NCBI GenBank assembly: GCA_018660465.1 | Contig: JABJKH010000063.1 | Span: 1-57,579 of the forward strand | From: Rhodospirillaceae bacterium | GTDB taxonomy: Bacteria > Pseudomonadota > Alphaproteobacteria > Rhodospirillales > JABJKH01 | Length of the DNA stretch: 57,579 bases | Reading direction: 5' to 3' | In this document: positions 36,345-44,621 of the stretch, piece after piece | Numbering within the stretch: the stretch's first letter is position 1 | Layout: each line of letters opens with the position of its first letter | Made by a program: the position numbers and the translations under genes | The notes under the pieces: model-generated | Seen by the model: only the letters and a program-made list of their open reading frames with translations | What the model was told of the DNA's origin: nothing | The model's database searches: none

Positions 36345-36869
36345 TCACCGCTTGAATTTCTTAGCGCCGGTCACGCGCTGGCTGAGAATGATCGCCATCC
36401 GACCAGAAGCGTTGAAAGCGGTCTGGGCAGCGGCCCCAACCGCGTCTTCGACATCTTCGGCGCGTTCGACGACGTTGACCATGAAACCTGCGAGATCGAA
36501 CATCCTGGCCACCGTGCGGCCTTGATAGAGCATCCAAGGATTGCCCTCCCCCCAACTGCCACGCAGCGTGACAATCGTCAGCAGCGGAAAATTACCGGCA
36601 ATGGTAATGCCAAAATTATTCATGCAATTGCCAACGCCGGAGCCCTGCATAAGCAGGACACTGCGTTCGCCGCCCAACCAAGCACCTGCCATCAAACACG
36701 GGCCTTCGCTTTCATTGGTCAGGGGAATCGCGCGAATGTCCGGATCTTCATCGCAATGGCGAATGATGTCCTTTAGCCCACCATCCGGCACATAGGCGGC
36801 AAGGCTGACCCCCGCATCCTGAAAGACGCGGTGCACGCCGGCAGCCCAATCAACAGATGAATTTGGCAT
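36345..36869 (-). CDS. ThDP-dependent decarboxylase subunit, ComD/sulfopyruvate decarboxylase alpha-like
   Basis: ATG 36869 (GAGGGG five bases upstream) gives 174 residues; a TTG at 36881 overlaps the ribosome-binding site. The sequence is the PYR-domain half of a ThDP enzyme: AAYVPDGGLKDII, ALTNESEG-type segment (IPLTNESEGPCLMAGA) with the catalytic Glu that activates ThDP, and MQGSGVGNCMNNFG. ComD of methanogens and the N-terminal half of phosphonopyruvate decarboxylase share this layout. Together with the downstream beta subunit it should form an alpha/beta complex with ThDP at the interface. Confidence 0.83.
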   Translation of the reverse strand: MPNSSVDWAAGVHRVFQDAGVSLAAYVPDGGLKDIIRHCDEDPDIRAIPLTNESEGPCLMAGAWLGGERSVLLMQGSGVGNCMNNFGITIAGNFPLLTIVTLRGSWGEGNPWMLYQGRTVARMFDLAGFMVNVVERAEDVEDAVGAAAQTAFNASGRMAIILSQRVTGAKKFKR

Positions 36870-37177
36870 GTGTCCCCTCAAACAAATTACGAAGAATTAG
36901 CTTAACCACTGTTACCAATTGGACCCAGTCGTGGCAAATCTTAATGTTAAATGAGAGAGAAAGATGGGCAAATTAATGGCTTTCAAGACAGTCAACGCAA
37001 GTCACCAATTTATCGACCGTACTGTGTTCGTTAGCGAGCGGAAGTAGCACGCGTTCGTGAGAACCGGAATATGTCCCTGTTTTGTAGGTATCCGTATCGT
37101 GCGGTTTTATTTGGTCTATAACATTTCAGAATGAAAACAGAACAAGCCAATATCCACAAAACTTTACGACATGTTAG
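36870..37177. other. Intergenic region without a convincing gene
   Basis: This 308-base gap lies between two minus-strand genes. A 27-codon plus-strand frame from ATG 36964 (MGKLMAFKTVNASHQF...) ends at 37047 and has GAGAGAAAG immediately before it, too close for a normal ribosome-binding site. No tRNA-like or terminator structure was seen. Confidence 0.4.
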
Positions 37178-37702
37178 CTATAGATCCTTGGGCCTGTATA
37201 CACATACCGCAAGCCTTTGAACCGACCCTTTTCCATCGCCCAAAGGCAGCGATAAACGTTCGTGAAGATCGACTTTTACATCTGTTTTAAAAGTACCGTA
37301 GGCAAGAAGCGGTGTTCCTTCTTCAGTGCACTGAGCATACGAATTAGCAATCGACTCAGGTGAATAGTAGCGTGACGCCTCATCCACGAACTGGCCAGTA
37401 TGGTCTGGGGCAGTCATGCCGCGCTTGCGGCGGTATTCGACGATCTTAGTGCCAACATAACGATACAGGTGTCGGATCGAACCATCTCCACCCCGCACCA
37501 CATCCAACATGATCAAATAAGGCGCGATCTTATAGATATCCATCATCGCGAAATCATCGCACGCCGGCATATCCCGCCCCTTCCGAAGGCCCTCCCAATA
37601 ACGATAGAGTTCGAGAGAAGTCTCTCCCTTCATCACCGACAGGTCCGCAGTTACCGTAGGCATATAATCCCGATAAGGGTTTGAATGATTGGGATTTTTC
37701 AA
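37178..37702 (-). CDS. PAS_5-type single-domain protein
   Basis: The 174-residue soluble protein has the pattern LYRYWEGLRKGRDMPACDDF, then YLIMLDVVRGGDGSIRHLYRYVGT and YYSPESIANSYAQC, which is the PAS_5 family abundant in Rhodospirillales. Its role is not established; such proteins are sensory or regulatory single PAS folds. The start is either ATG 37702 or ATG 37663 (MPTVTADLSV); the first is kept, without strong support. AT-rich DNA (37703-37976) separates it from the phage cassette, and it marks the last host-like gene before that cassette. Confidence 0.82.
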   Translation of the reverse strand: MKNPNHSNPYRDYMPTVTADLSVMKGETSLELYRYWEGLRKGRDMPACDDFAMMDIYKIAPYLIMLDVVRGGDGSIRHLYRYVGTKIVEYRRKRGMTAPDHTGQFVDEASRYYSPESIANSYAQCTEEGTPLLAYGTFKTDVKVDLHERLSLPLGDGKGSVQRLAVCVYRPKDL

Positions 37703-37976
37703 TTTATGACAAACCTAAATCTCAACACCGATAATCCGAAAAATATGGATATCTTTAGTAATAAGGTAGCTATATCTATTTAGGTGTGCCTATCCCCAAT
37801 TTTTTCAACCAATTTCTTCGATCAAGAGGTCACAAATTCATAATTTAATTGTGAGATGTCCCACAGGCCTATGAACTCACGCGTTTAATGACATGTTTTA
37901 AAAGATTAATTAATTATTTAAATTACTTATAGATGTGATCGTAATATCCAACACCAGTCCGGGCACGCCGCCACCC

Positions 37977-38522
37977 TCACCGATTCTTCATCCCTGGCGG
38001 TGCAAAGGCGCGATCTCCGAACCACCAGGTTATTGCGGTCGTTGTTGCAAAGAACAAAGAATAAATCATGTAGCGCAGCAGGTCTTTGATTTCGGCTTCG
38101 TTGAATAGGGTCAACAAGTTGTCGGTGGCGCCTGTGATGGAATGCCACATCATGAAGATCACCGCGAAGCTGAGGCCGACCAGGGCGGTTGTCAGGAACG
38201 GACGGAACAAGGATTTGATACCATTGATCAGAGGGCCTGTGTGGGCTGCCAGGGCTTTGTCGGCGGAGACTGATCCCCTAAGCCCGGCCCAGGCTCCTTC
38301 ACTCGATGCGACGGCGATTTCCATTTCGGTTTCGAGCTTGCGGCTTTCCATCTGTTTATCAAACAAACGCATGTCGAGTTCGATCTTTTTTTCTTCCCAT
38401 TCGCGGTCGGCACGGGTTTGAAAATATTTCGCGACCACACCCAAGCCGGATCCGATCAGGCCGAACAGGCCGCCTGAGGCGACGCTCGCGCCAAAGCCTA
38501 AGATATCACCAAGCGTTTCCAT
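37977..38522 (-). CDS. Holin-like membrane protein (3-TM type)
   Basis: From ATG 38522 the protein has 181 residues. An N-terminal glycine-rich hydrophobic segment (GFGASVASGGLFGLIGSGLGVV) is followed by a charged coiled helix (REWEEKKIELDMRLFDKQMESRK) and two further membrane helices (PFLTTALVGLSFAVIFMMW, LRYMIYSLFFATTTAITWWFG). This resembles the three-helix holin found with phage and gene-transfer-agent lysis genes. It is the last gene of the phage cassette and overlaps the endolysin gene (stop at 38498), a classical lysis pair. A start at 38549 is possible but lies deeper in the endolysin gene. Confidence 0.75.
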   Translation of the reverse strand: METLGDILGFGASVASGGLFGLIGSGLGVVAKYFQTRADREWEEKKIELDMRLFDKQMESRKLETEMEIAVASSEGAWAGLRGSVSADKALAAHTGPLINGIKSLFRPFLTTALVGLSFAVIFMMWHSITGATDNLLTLFNEAEIKDLLRYMIYSLFFATTTAITWWFGDRAFAPPGMKNR

Positions 38523-38911
38523 GTCTTTTTTCCTTCTTTCGTCGCCCAACGGCGATTTGGTCTGAGGTCACAATGCAAAAATGTTTTGTAGAATCCGAAA
38601 GTCGTAAAGCCGGCTTCCTTCGCCGCCCCCAATAGCGTTCGCGGCTCGTGCCCCTTCAGCGAAACATCAACCGCCAGTTTCAGGTGCTCTGAATTCACCG
38701 CGCCGCCAACCATACGATTGTGGACGCGCGACCTATGAGCAGATGTCAACAGGACCGGCCTGTTCAACAACCGCCGCAGCCGTTGCAGCGCATCCAGAAA
38801 TCCAAGATCGAGATAGGCTTCACCATCAAACCGACAGGCAATTTCCATGGCGGAAAAATTCGGCCATCGTGCCTCGTTCCACGGGATTAGGGAGTAATGT
38901 GCATAGATCAT
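38498..38911 (-). CDS. M15-family peptidase (phage endolysin-like)
   Basis: The 137-residue enzyme carries the M15A zinc peptidase residues: TSAHRSRVHNRMVGGAVNS, then the zinc His and Asp in SEHLKLAVDVS (about residues 77-87) and the second His in LHCDLRPN (about residue 120). Such D-Ala-D-Ala carboxypeptidase/endopeptidase-like proteins cut peptidoglycan peptides and act as endolysins. There is no signal peptide, so release would need the adjacent holin. Its ATG overlaps the stop of the preceding gene by 4 bp. Confidence 0.85.
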   Translation of the reverse strand: MIYAHYSLIPWNEARWPNFSAMEIACRFDGEAYLDLGFLDALQRLRRLLNRPVLLTSAHRSRVHNRMVGGAVNSEHLKLAVDVSLKGHEPRTLLGAAKEAGFTTFGFYKTFLHCDLRPNRRWATKEGKKTWKRLVIS

Positions 38912-39243
38912 GCGGCACTCCCCCGACCATTGCGTTTAAGCTCGGCGATCTTGACGTTGTTGGACTCGATCCCTTCCCAGACCCGGCGCAGCGTGTCACC
39001 GATGTCGCGATCCTTAAGCCGCAGCTCATCGATGACTTCGGTGTTGCGTTTGATCTGTTCGGTCTGGCGGGTGCGGTCTTGAACCCATTCGACGACCTTA
39101 TCCCGGCTGAGCATCTGATCGTGTTCTTCGACCTTGATCCGCACACAGGTGGCGAAGCGCTGAAGCCGCAACAGCAACGCGACAAGCGCCACCGTCTGGC
39201 CCAGCACCACCGCCCAAAACCGCCAGTCAGAAAACCACTCCAT
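38908..39243 (-). CDS. Small membrane-anchored coiled-coil protein, possible spanin or holin accessory
   Basis: The 111-residue protein has one N-terminal membrane helix (FWAVVLGQTVALVALLLRL, about residues 8-26) and a long charged helix (VEEHDQMLSRDKVVEW, RTRQTEQIKRNTEVIDEL) to the end. This topology is seen in i-spanins and similar lysis accessory proteins, but no sequence family is recognised. Its start overlaps the stop of the 1096-residue appendage gene by one base and its end overlaps the endolysin start by 4 bp, so it belongs to the same operon. Confidence 0.65.
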   Translation of the reverse strand: MEWFSDWRFWAVVLGQTVALVALLLRLQRFATCVRIKVEEHDQMLSRDKVVEWVQDRTRQTEQIKRNTEVIDELRLKDRDIGDTLRRVWEGIESNNVKIAELKRNGRGSAA

Positions 39244-42200
39244 CAGCGTGCTCGAGCCTGCGAAACACCACTACCACCGAAGGGGTTTTCTGCCCATGCG
39301 GCAAACATGTATGTGCCGCCAGACGCATTGAAGGACGCCGTAGATGTTCGGGCTTTAAACCCATTGGCCAGCAAATCGAAAGGCTCACTCGGTTCTTCAA
39401 CAGCCGTTGTAGATGTGATGAAGAAATCTGTTCCTGTCGTCGCGTTATAGCCTTCGCGCTTGTTGTCAAACATCCTCATAAGCTGGGTCGAATTGTAGCG
39501 CTTGGTTATGACCAGTGCGGGACGAAAACCTGTGTAAATAAATGTTCCATTTGTCGACCCATTCCCAACGTAGGTTCCGAACTTGTTAAACCCGTCCACT
39601 TCGGCCCAAAGATATTGAACGTAGTTATTCGTGCCGCTTGCGTTTGCGTTGTTGGTTCCGTTATTCGTCACCATAAATTGCGTTGAAGAAAAGTTTCCGG
39701 TTCCCCACGGCGAATTCGTGTTGCTTTGCGCGGTCGCATACTTAACAAAATAATCATCGCCGGTTAGGACCTGGCTCCAAAAAGTCCATTCCCCGGTCGC
39801 GTCTAATCGTTTGTTAATTGCGAATGCCGGAACAACCCCAAGGCCATGGGAAATATTTCGGTTTGCCGTGTTGTCGCCATTGTATTGAACAATGTCAAAG
39901 CCGGGCGTTGCGCCTTTTTTCCAACTCCAGGCGACGTTGGGTGAACTTGACGCGTTGTAACTTGCGTCGCTTCCAACAGTGAAACCATCCGTATCGAAAC
40001 TACTCAGCCCTTCGCTCACTGTTTCTTCTAATAACGTGTCGTTGGTGCTGATTTCTTTTGTCGTACCGCGAACGCTGTCTGTGAGCACATGCTCTACCGC
40101 CGTGTCACGATCCTTGATCCACACAAGGTCGGGCTGCAGTGCCTTTTTGCCACCAAACACAACCGCGTTGCCACCCGACCCAATTGCGGTTCCGTTTCCG
40201 GTGAAGAGCTTGGTTTGGAAATAGGCGCTGGGGTCGGTGATGGCAGGTGCAGGTAGGTTGGCCGTGCAGAGTGGCGAATACGCTGCATCTGAAGGAACAT
40301 ATCCATTCTGTCCAAAGTCCCAATCATAAGTCCGACCATAACAACTTCCATATGCAAACAACGGGTCTGCGGGAACACTCGAAACAGTTCCGACTAGCGT
40401 GCCATTTCGTTTCACTTTTACAGTCGCGGCATCACGATCAACGAGCCATTCGAACACGTCTCCCACGACATTGCTGGTGTCTGTTGCTTCTGTGGTACTG
40501 GAGCCCGCATTATTAAATCGCCGATAAAGATCACCGGAAGCATCTAGCGATATCAGCGTCGTGTAAGTTGACGAAGGGGCTTGTGATACGTCCATACCTT
40601 CATCTGCCCATTGGTTCGCATTAAAGCTAACAACCCCATGCCTTCCGCCACCGCCCAGTACAGTGATCGTAACTTCAAAGCCAAATTTTCCTGTCGATGG
40701 AATGGGAATTGAGGAGTGACTTCCCGCATACGCCCCCGATGCCCTGCTGGTTCTTGTATTGCCCTCTGCAAATACGAGGCTGGATCCTTTAACGTCCAGT
40801 GGGTTCTGGACTGCATAGTTCCCAACACTGTTATCCACATCGTCTGTTGGGCTGTCTTTGACTTGATCGTCGGCGGTTAAGCCGCTTGACGCAAAATTAT
40901 TTTTCATAAATGTCTGAGTTTCGGATGCCGCAAAAGTCACGCCTGTGACGGTATCGATAATTTCTTCTTCGCCGGAAAACGACCCTGTATTTGAGCCTTC
41001 TAGTGTCCAATCTTTTGGCGCGTTATTTGTGGCAGCCGAGGCGGATTCTGTTATCGTATAATGATCAAGCTCTATTTCGTTTCCCGAGCCTAGATCAATT
41101 TTAAGCCAACCTGTGGCAGTCGATAGTCCCCACGTATTACCATCCGTATTTACACCATTAAATGCCTTAAAAGCGTCCGATCCACTTTCATTATCGCTGG
41201 CAACCAGCGGCGAAGGCGCGGAGTTAGACGTCATGTTTGATGTCGGATAGGCCGTGCCATCTAAAGTAAAGAGCTCTAGCTCGCCGACCTGCGCACTGCC
41301 TGATCCGCCATTGGCTGTAATGTTCAAGCGAAAATATCGATAGGCCGTTGAGGAACCCCTGGATACAGCATCCCGACCAAAATCTGAACTGTCGCTAAAA
41401 TCTAAATAGAACCCATTGGCTCCGAACCCGAACCCGTTATCTTCATGGAATTCAATTTCACCGCAATACATACTGTCATTGTTAGAACCAGTATCCAGTG
41501 CATATAACCAGTGATAGCGATAAGCGGTGGTAGAAGTTAATTCATCAATTATGACGCGTTCTGAATTTGAGTGACCGTTACTTGGGTCTGTTACAGTTGT
41601 ACTTCCGAGGGCTGTTCCATCCGTTCCGTTTGATGGCAGACTATTGGACCCGTAAACAGTTAACGTAAGGTCTGAGTTGTGTGAGCCGCCTGCGATGTCT
41701 GAAACGTTTGAGGCTTCATATACGCATCTAATTGGGGTTTTAGTAATACCTGAACCCCAGTCTTGACCCGCATACCAATTATCTCCTGACGCAACATAAG
41801 AATTTCCAGAAGTCTCATCAAAGCACCCCGCAACTCCAGAACCGCCTGTTATATCGCCGAACGTGGAACTTTCACCTGTAAGAAAAGTGTATTGCTGAAA
41901 ACCTGCTGCCACATCAATGGGAACCCAATTGCCGTTGGAATCAAATCTCCCAAACGATGTCGCCGGTTCTTGCGAACCATCGATCCAAACATACTCCGCC
42001 ATATAGCCATCAAAGTGACCGGCATTCGCGTTATCTTGCTTGCTGATATAGGTGGTCGTGCCATTTTTACCGATGGTAATCGTTTGGCTGGCGCTGTATT
42101 GGGTTTCGGTACTGAAGTCAGTTATTCTGACGCCGTTGACGTACATCTTCATTCTGTCGGCAGCAACAGCCGTCGTATCTATCGCCACAACCACGTGATA

Positions 42201-42533
42201 CCACGCCGTAGGGTCACGGAATTCTGCGGTGGTTATATATTTTGCACCGCCATTTCCAAACCACCAAAGATGGTCTCCCGTGGGAGGGTCGCCACCGTCA
42301 TCGAATTCAAGTCGGTCTGAACCATCACCTGAAATAAAGTGACGCCGTAGCGCGCCTGTTTCACTCATATTTCCACGCTTGAACCAGCACGAAAACGTCC
42401 CGGACGTGGTTGATGTCGCTGCCACGCCAGGGGTCCATGAAAGATACGCATTATCATCATCGTTAAACCGACAAGACTGTGGAATGACATACCCGGTTCC
42501 CCCGAACCGAAATGGATTTATGATGAATGACAT
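39243..42533 (-). CDS. Large phage tail appendage with LamG-like, discoidin-like and SPRY-like segments
   Basis: The 1096-residue protein starts MSFIINPFRFGG, a beginning I associate with marine phage tail proteins. Residues about 25-190 form a LamG/concanavalin-like domain (FSCWFKRGN, AWYHVVVAIDT, YVNGVRITDF). About 385-530 is F5/8-type in style (STATGWLKIDLGSGNEIELDHYTI). About 585-730 is SPRY-like (GKFGFEVTITVLGGG, DASGDLYRRFNN). The remainder contains PDLVWIKDRD and repeated glycine-rich blocks ending AAWAENPFGG. All of these are carbohydrate-binding folds, consistent with a receptor-binding appendage. Its ATG shares one base with the TAA of the fibre gene upstream. Confidence 0.82.
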   Translation of the reverse strand: MSFIINPFRFGGTGYVIPQSCRFNDDDNAYLSWTPGVAATSTTSGTFSCWFKRGNMSETGALRRHFISGDGSDRLEFDDGGDPPTGDHLWWFGNGGAKYITTAEFRDPTAWYHVVVAIDTTAVAADRMKMYVNGVRITDFSTETQYSASQTITIGKNGTTTYISKQDNANAGHFDGYMAEYVWIDGSQEPATSFGRFDSNGNWVPIDVAAGFQQYTFLTGESSTFGDITGGSGVAGCFDETSGNSYVASGDNWYAGQDWGSGITKTPIRCVYEASNVSDIAGGSHNSDLTLTVYGSNSLPSNGTDGTALGSTTVTDPSNGHSNSERVIIDELTSTTAYRYHWLYALDTGSNNDSMYCGEIEFHEDNGFGFGANGFYLDFSDSSDFGRDAVSRGSSTAYRYFRLNITANGGSGSAQVGELELFTLDGTAYPTSNMTSNSAPSPLVASDNESGSDAFKAFNGVNTDGNTWGLSTATGWLKIDLGSGNEIELDHYTITESASAATNNAPKDWTLEGSNTGSFSGEEEIIDTVTGVTFAASETQTFMKNNFASSGLTADDQVKDSPTDDVDNSVGNYAVQNPLDVKGSSLVFAEGNTRTSRASGAYAGSHSSIPIPSTGKFGFEVTITVLGGGGRHGVVSFNANQWADEGMDVSQAPSSTYTTLISLDASGDLYRRFNNAGSSTTEATDTSNVVGDVFEWLVDRDAATVKVKRNGTLVGTVSSVPADPLFAYGSCYGRTYDWDFGQNGYVPSDAAYSPLCTANLPAPAITDPSAYFQTKLFTGNGTAIGSGGNAVVFGGKKALQPDLVWIKDRDTAVEHVLTDSVRGTTKEISTNDTLLEETVSEGLSSFDTDGFTVGSDASYNASSSPNVAWSWKKGATPGFDIVQYNGDNTANRNISHGLGVVPAFAINKRLDATGEWTFWSQVLTGDDYFVKYATAQSNTNSPWGTGNFSSTQFMVTNNGTNNANASGTNNYVQYLWAEVDGFNKFGTYVGNGSTNGTFIYTGFRPALVITKRYNSTQLMRMFDNKREGYNATTGTDFFITSTTAVEEPSEPFDLLANGFKARTSTASFNASGGTYMFAAWAENPFGGSGVSQARAR

Positions 42534-43975
42534 TATGCTTGGTATCCTATGAGATAGATTTTTAGACCCGCCGCTGTGCCGTCACCGACTTGATCAATGT
42601 CGACGGTAATCTCCGCATCATCGGCAAGCGCGCTGTCGGAAATGACCGGCGCAGTGGCGGCTGTGGTGGATGTTTTTTCTGTATTGTCCAGTGTGATCTT
42701 GGTCGACAGAACCGTGGTGCCGCCCTCGTTGATATCAACCGTCAAGATCGAGCCGCTGGCCTGTGCCGTGGTCAGAGACGCGCGTACATCTGTCAGAGTA
42801 AAGGCGTAAGGCGTACGAAACGTGACGGCACCCGTACCGATCACAATTGGCGTCACTTCGTCGCCAACGGCGATGGCAATCACTTGTCGTTTTGCATCGT
42901 TCGACATTTCAGCGAGAGCCACAGCACCGGCGGCAATCTTCGCCGTCGTAACCACATCATCGGCCAACATCGCCGTCACGATTGAGCCTGCACTGATGAT
43001 CGCGGAGCCCCCAAAACCGACCCAGTTATCCGGCGAATTGTCATCGGCAACAAGAGTGAACTGCTCTGTGTCTTCTGTGATGGTGAGTGCCGTCAGGCCG
43101 TTAATTGTGTCTGTACCATCGCGGTTAACGGTGATCGTATTTGCAGCCCCATTTTTGACAATGCCAATTCGGTAACCTTCACCGACTGTATCAATCGATG
43201 GCATGTTGATGACCACGTTGCCGCTGGTTGTATCGATAACGAATACGGTACCATCATCGCCCAAATCGGGTGCGATGGGACTGTCGGCGTCCGACTTGTT
43301 GGTGATGGTATTGAACAGGTTCGATGTCGCCGCAGTCGCCGCTGCTGTGGCCGATGCCGCGGCGTTGGTCTCAGATACCCCAGCGTTTGTTTCTGAAGTC
43401 GCGGCATTGGTTTCTGATATTGCTGCGGCTGCTGCCGATGCTGTCGCTGATGCAGCGTCCGCAGCTGCCGCGGTCGCTTGATCATTGTAGTTGTCGTTTG
43501 AAACCGCAATGTCACCAGTGCCATCGAAGATCAACGCCTTGCTGGCGCGGACATCCTTTGTCGGCAAATTTAGGCTGCCGTCGGGGTCGGTCGTGTTCAG
43601 CGTGATTGAGCGGCCTGTGATGTTATTCACCTGCTGCAGGCAGGCCGTCAGGTAATCAAGTTCATCGTTAATCACCTTCGATCTGAACTCGCCCGATTCT
43701 TGAAAGTCAGTCGTCCGGATGATTGGAAGATTCCTGACAATCGTCACAACGGTTGCAGCAGCCGGTGGGGCATCAAACGTCACGGTACCTCCCACCGCCG
43801 GTGGAATATTCAGCTCCACCGCAAGGTCGGTTACTTGCAACGTGTCCCCAAGATAAACTTCGACCTCTGATAGATCGAAGGCGGGAAACAGGAATTCAAA
43901 TTCAACCGCAATACCGTCTGCGGCAAACTGCACCCGGGGATTGATGTCGTTAATCTTAATGTGTTCTTCAGCCAT
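42533..43975 (-). CDS. Phage tail fibre protein with T7-type N-terminus, copy 2
   Basis: ATG 43975 (AAGGA eight bases upstream) gives 480 residues; the open frame continues upstream into the cupin gene, but that part is not protein-like. Residues 1-140 resemble the T7 gp17-type fibre head (HIKINDINPRVQF, VRNLPIIRTTDFQESGEFR, INDELDYLTACLQQV) and match the fibre at 47395-48477. A repetitive coiled-coil neck follows (SETNAATSETNAGVSETNAA, alanine rich), then a beta-rich shaft and tip. It would anchor to a short tail and bind a host receptor. Confidence 0.83.
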   Translation of the reverse strand: MAEEHIKINDINPRVQFAADGIAVEFEFLFPAFDLSEVEVYLGDTLQVTDLAVELNIPPAVGGTVTFDAPPAAATVVTIVRNLPIIRTTDFQESGEFRSKVINDELDYLTACLQQVNNITGRSITLNTTDPDGSLNLPTKDVRASKALIFDGTGDIAVSNDNYNDQATAAAADAASATASAAAAAISETNAATSETNAGVSETNAAASATAAATAATSNLFNTITNKSDADSPIAPDLGDDGTVFVIDTTSGNVVINMPSIDTVGEGYRIGIVKNGAANTITVNRDGTDTINGLTALTITEDTEQFTLVADDNSPDNWVGFGGSAIISAGSIVTAMLADDVVTTAKIAAGAVALAEMSNDAKRQVIAIAVGDEVTPIVIGTGAVTFRTPYAFTLTDVRASLTTAQASGSILTVDINEGGTTVLSTKITLDNTEKTSTTAATAPVISDSALADDAEITVDIDQVGDGTAAGLKIYLIGYQA

Positions 43976-44009
43976 GAGAATATCCTTACAAAATGTGAGC
44001 GAGCTGGCG

Positions 44010-44621
44010 TTACGCCAAATGGGTTCCGGTAAACATGGGGTGGTGTAATTCGGACGGTGTGGAGCTCCAGACATGCACAGGCAAGACCACCAAATCCGCA
44101 TCCGGGCCGGTAACAAAATGATGCGGCACCATGGCCGGAAGATCGACAACCGTGCCGGGGGACAGGTCATGGGAAACTGCATTGTCTTCCATCCCGACAA
44201 TGGATTTCCCCTCGCCTTCCAGAACATAGACAACGCGCGCCGTGGAATGGATGTGGTGGGCTTGTTCGCTGGAGCCGGCGGGAATTCGCAGCATCTGTAG
44301 CGACGGATCACCTGGTCTCGGCGGCGGAATAATTTGTTTCGTCGAACAGCCATTGACGTAGGGCAGGCAGGTTTCAGAATTTAAGATTATCGTTGTGTCC
44401 ATCGGCGCAAAGCCGCGCACCACGACTGCCATTCCGTTGAGAAACAGCGAACACACGCCGCGCCGCACCCCGGCAATTCCTTCTTCCGGTTGGACGTAAA
44501 ACGCGCAGTCACCTTCGCCGATGGCGACATTAAAATCACCAACAAATACTTCGTGCGCGTACGGCAGATTAGGGTTGGACTTGGCGTTATATTCCTGACC
44601 GGGAGCGATGTATGTTGTCAC
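44010..44621 (-). CDS. Cupin-domain protein inside the phage tail operon
   Basis: The 203-residue protein has two beta-rich halves. The C-terminal half holds a cupin motif: EQAHHIHSTARVVYVLEGEG (metal-binding His cluster plus Glu, about residues 115-134), with the second motif LPAMVPHHFVTGPDADLVVLPV. The N-terminal half (YAHEVFVGDFNVAIGEGDC, RRGVCSLFLNGMAVVVRGF) may be a second, degenerate barrel. Cupins bind metals and act on small molecules or sugars. Its ATG overlaps the stop of the PP-loop gene by 4 bp, so it is translationally coupled to it and lies between fibre genes. Confidence 0.8.
   Translation of the reverse strand: MTTYIAPGQEYNAKSNPNLPYAHEVFVGDFNVAIGEGDCAFYVQPEEGIAGVRRGVCSLFLNGMAVVVRGFAPMDTTIILNSETCLPYVNGCSTKQIIPPPRPGDPSLQMLRIPAGSSEQAHHIHSTARVVYVLEGEGKSIVGMEDNAVSHDLSPGTVVDLPAMVPHHFVTGPDADLVVLPVHVWSSTPSELHHPMFTGTHLA

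Noticed and set aside
42533-44353. Longer open frame (606 codons) for the second fibre gene
   Set aside because: The extra part overlaps the cupin gene, is not protein-like and has no ribosome-binding site; ATG 43975 follows AAGGA.
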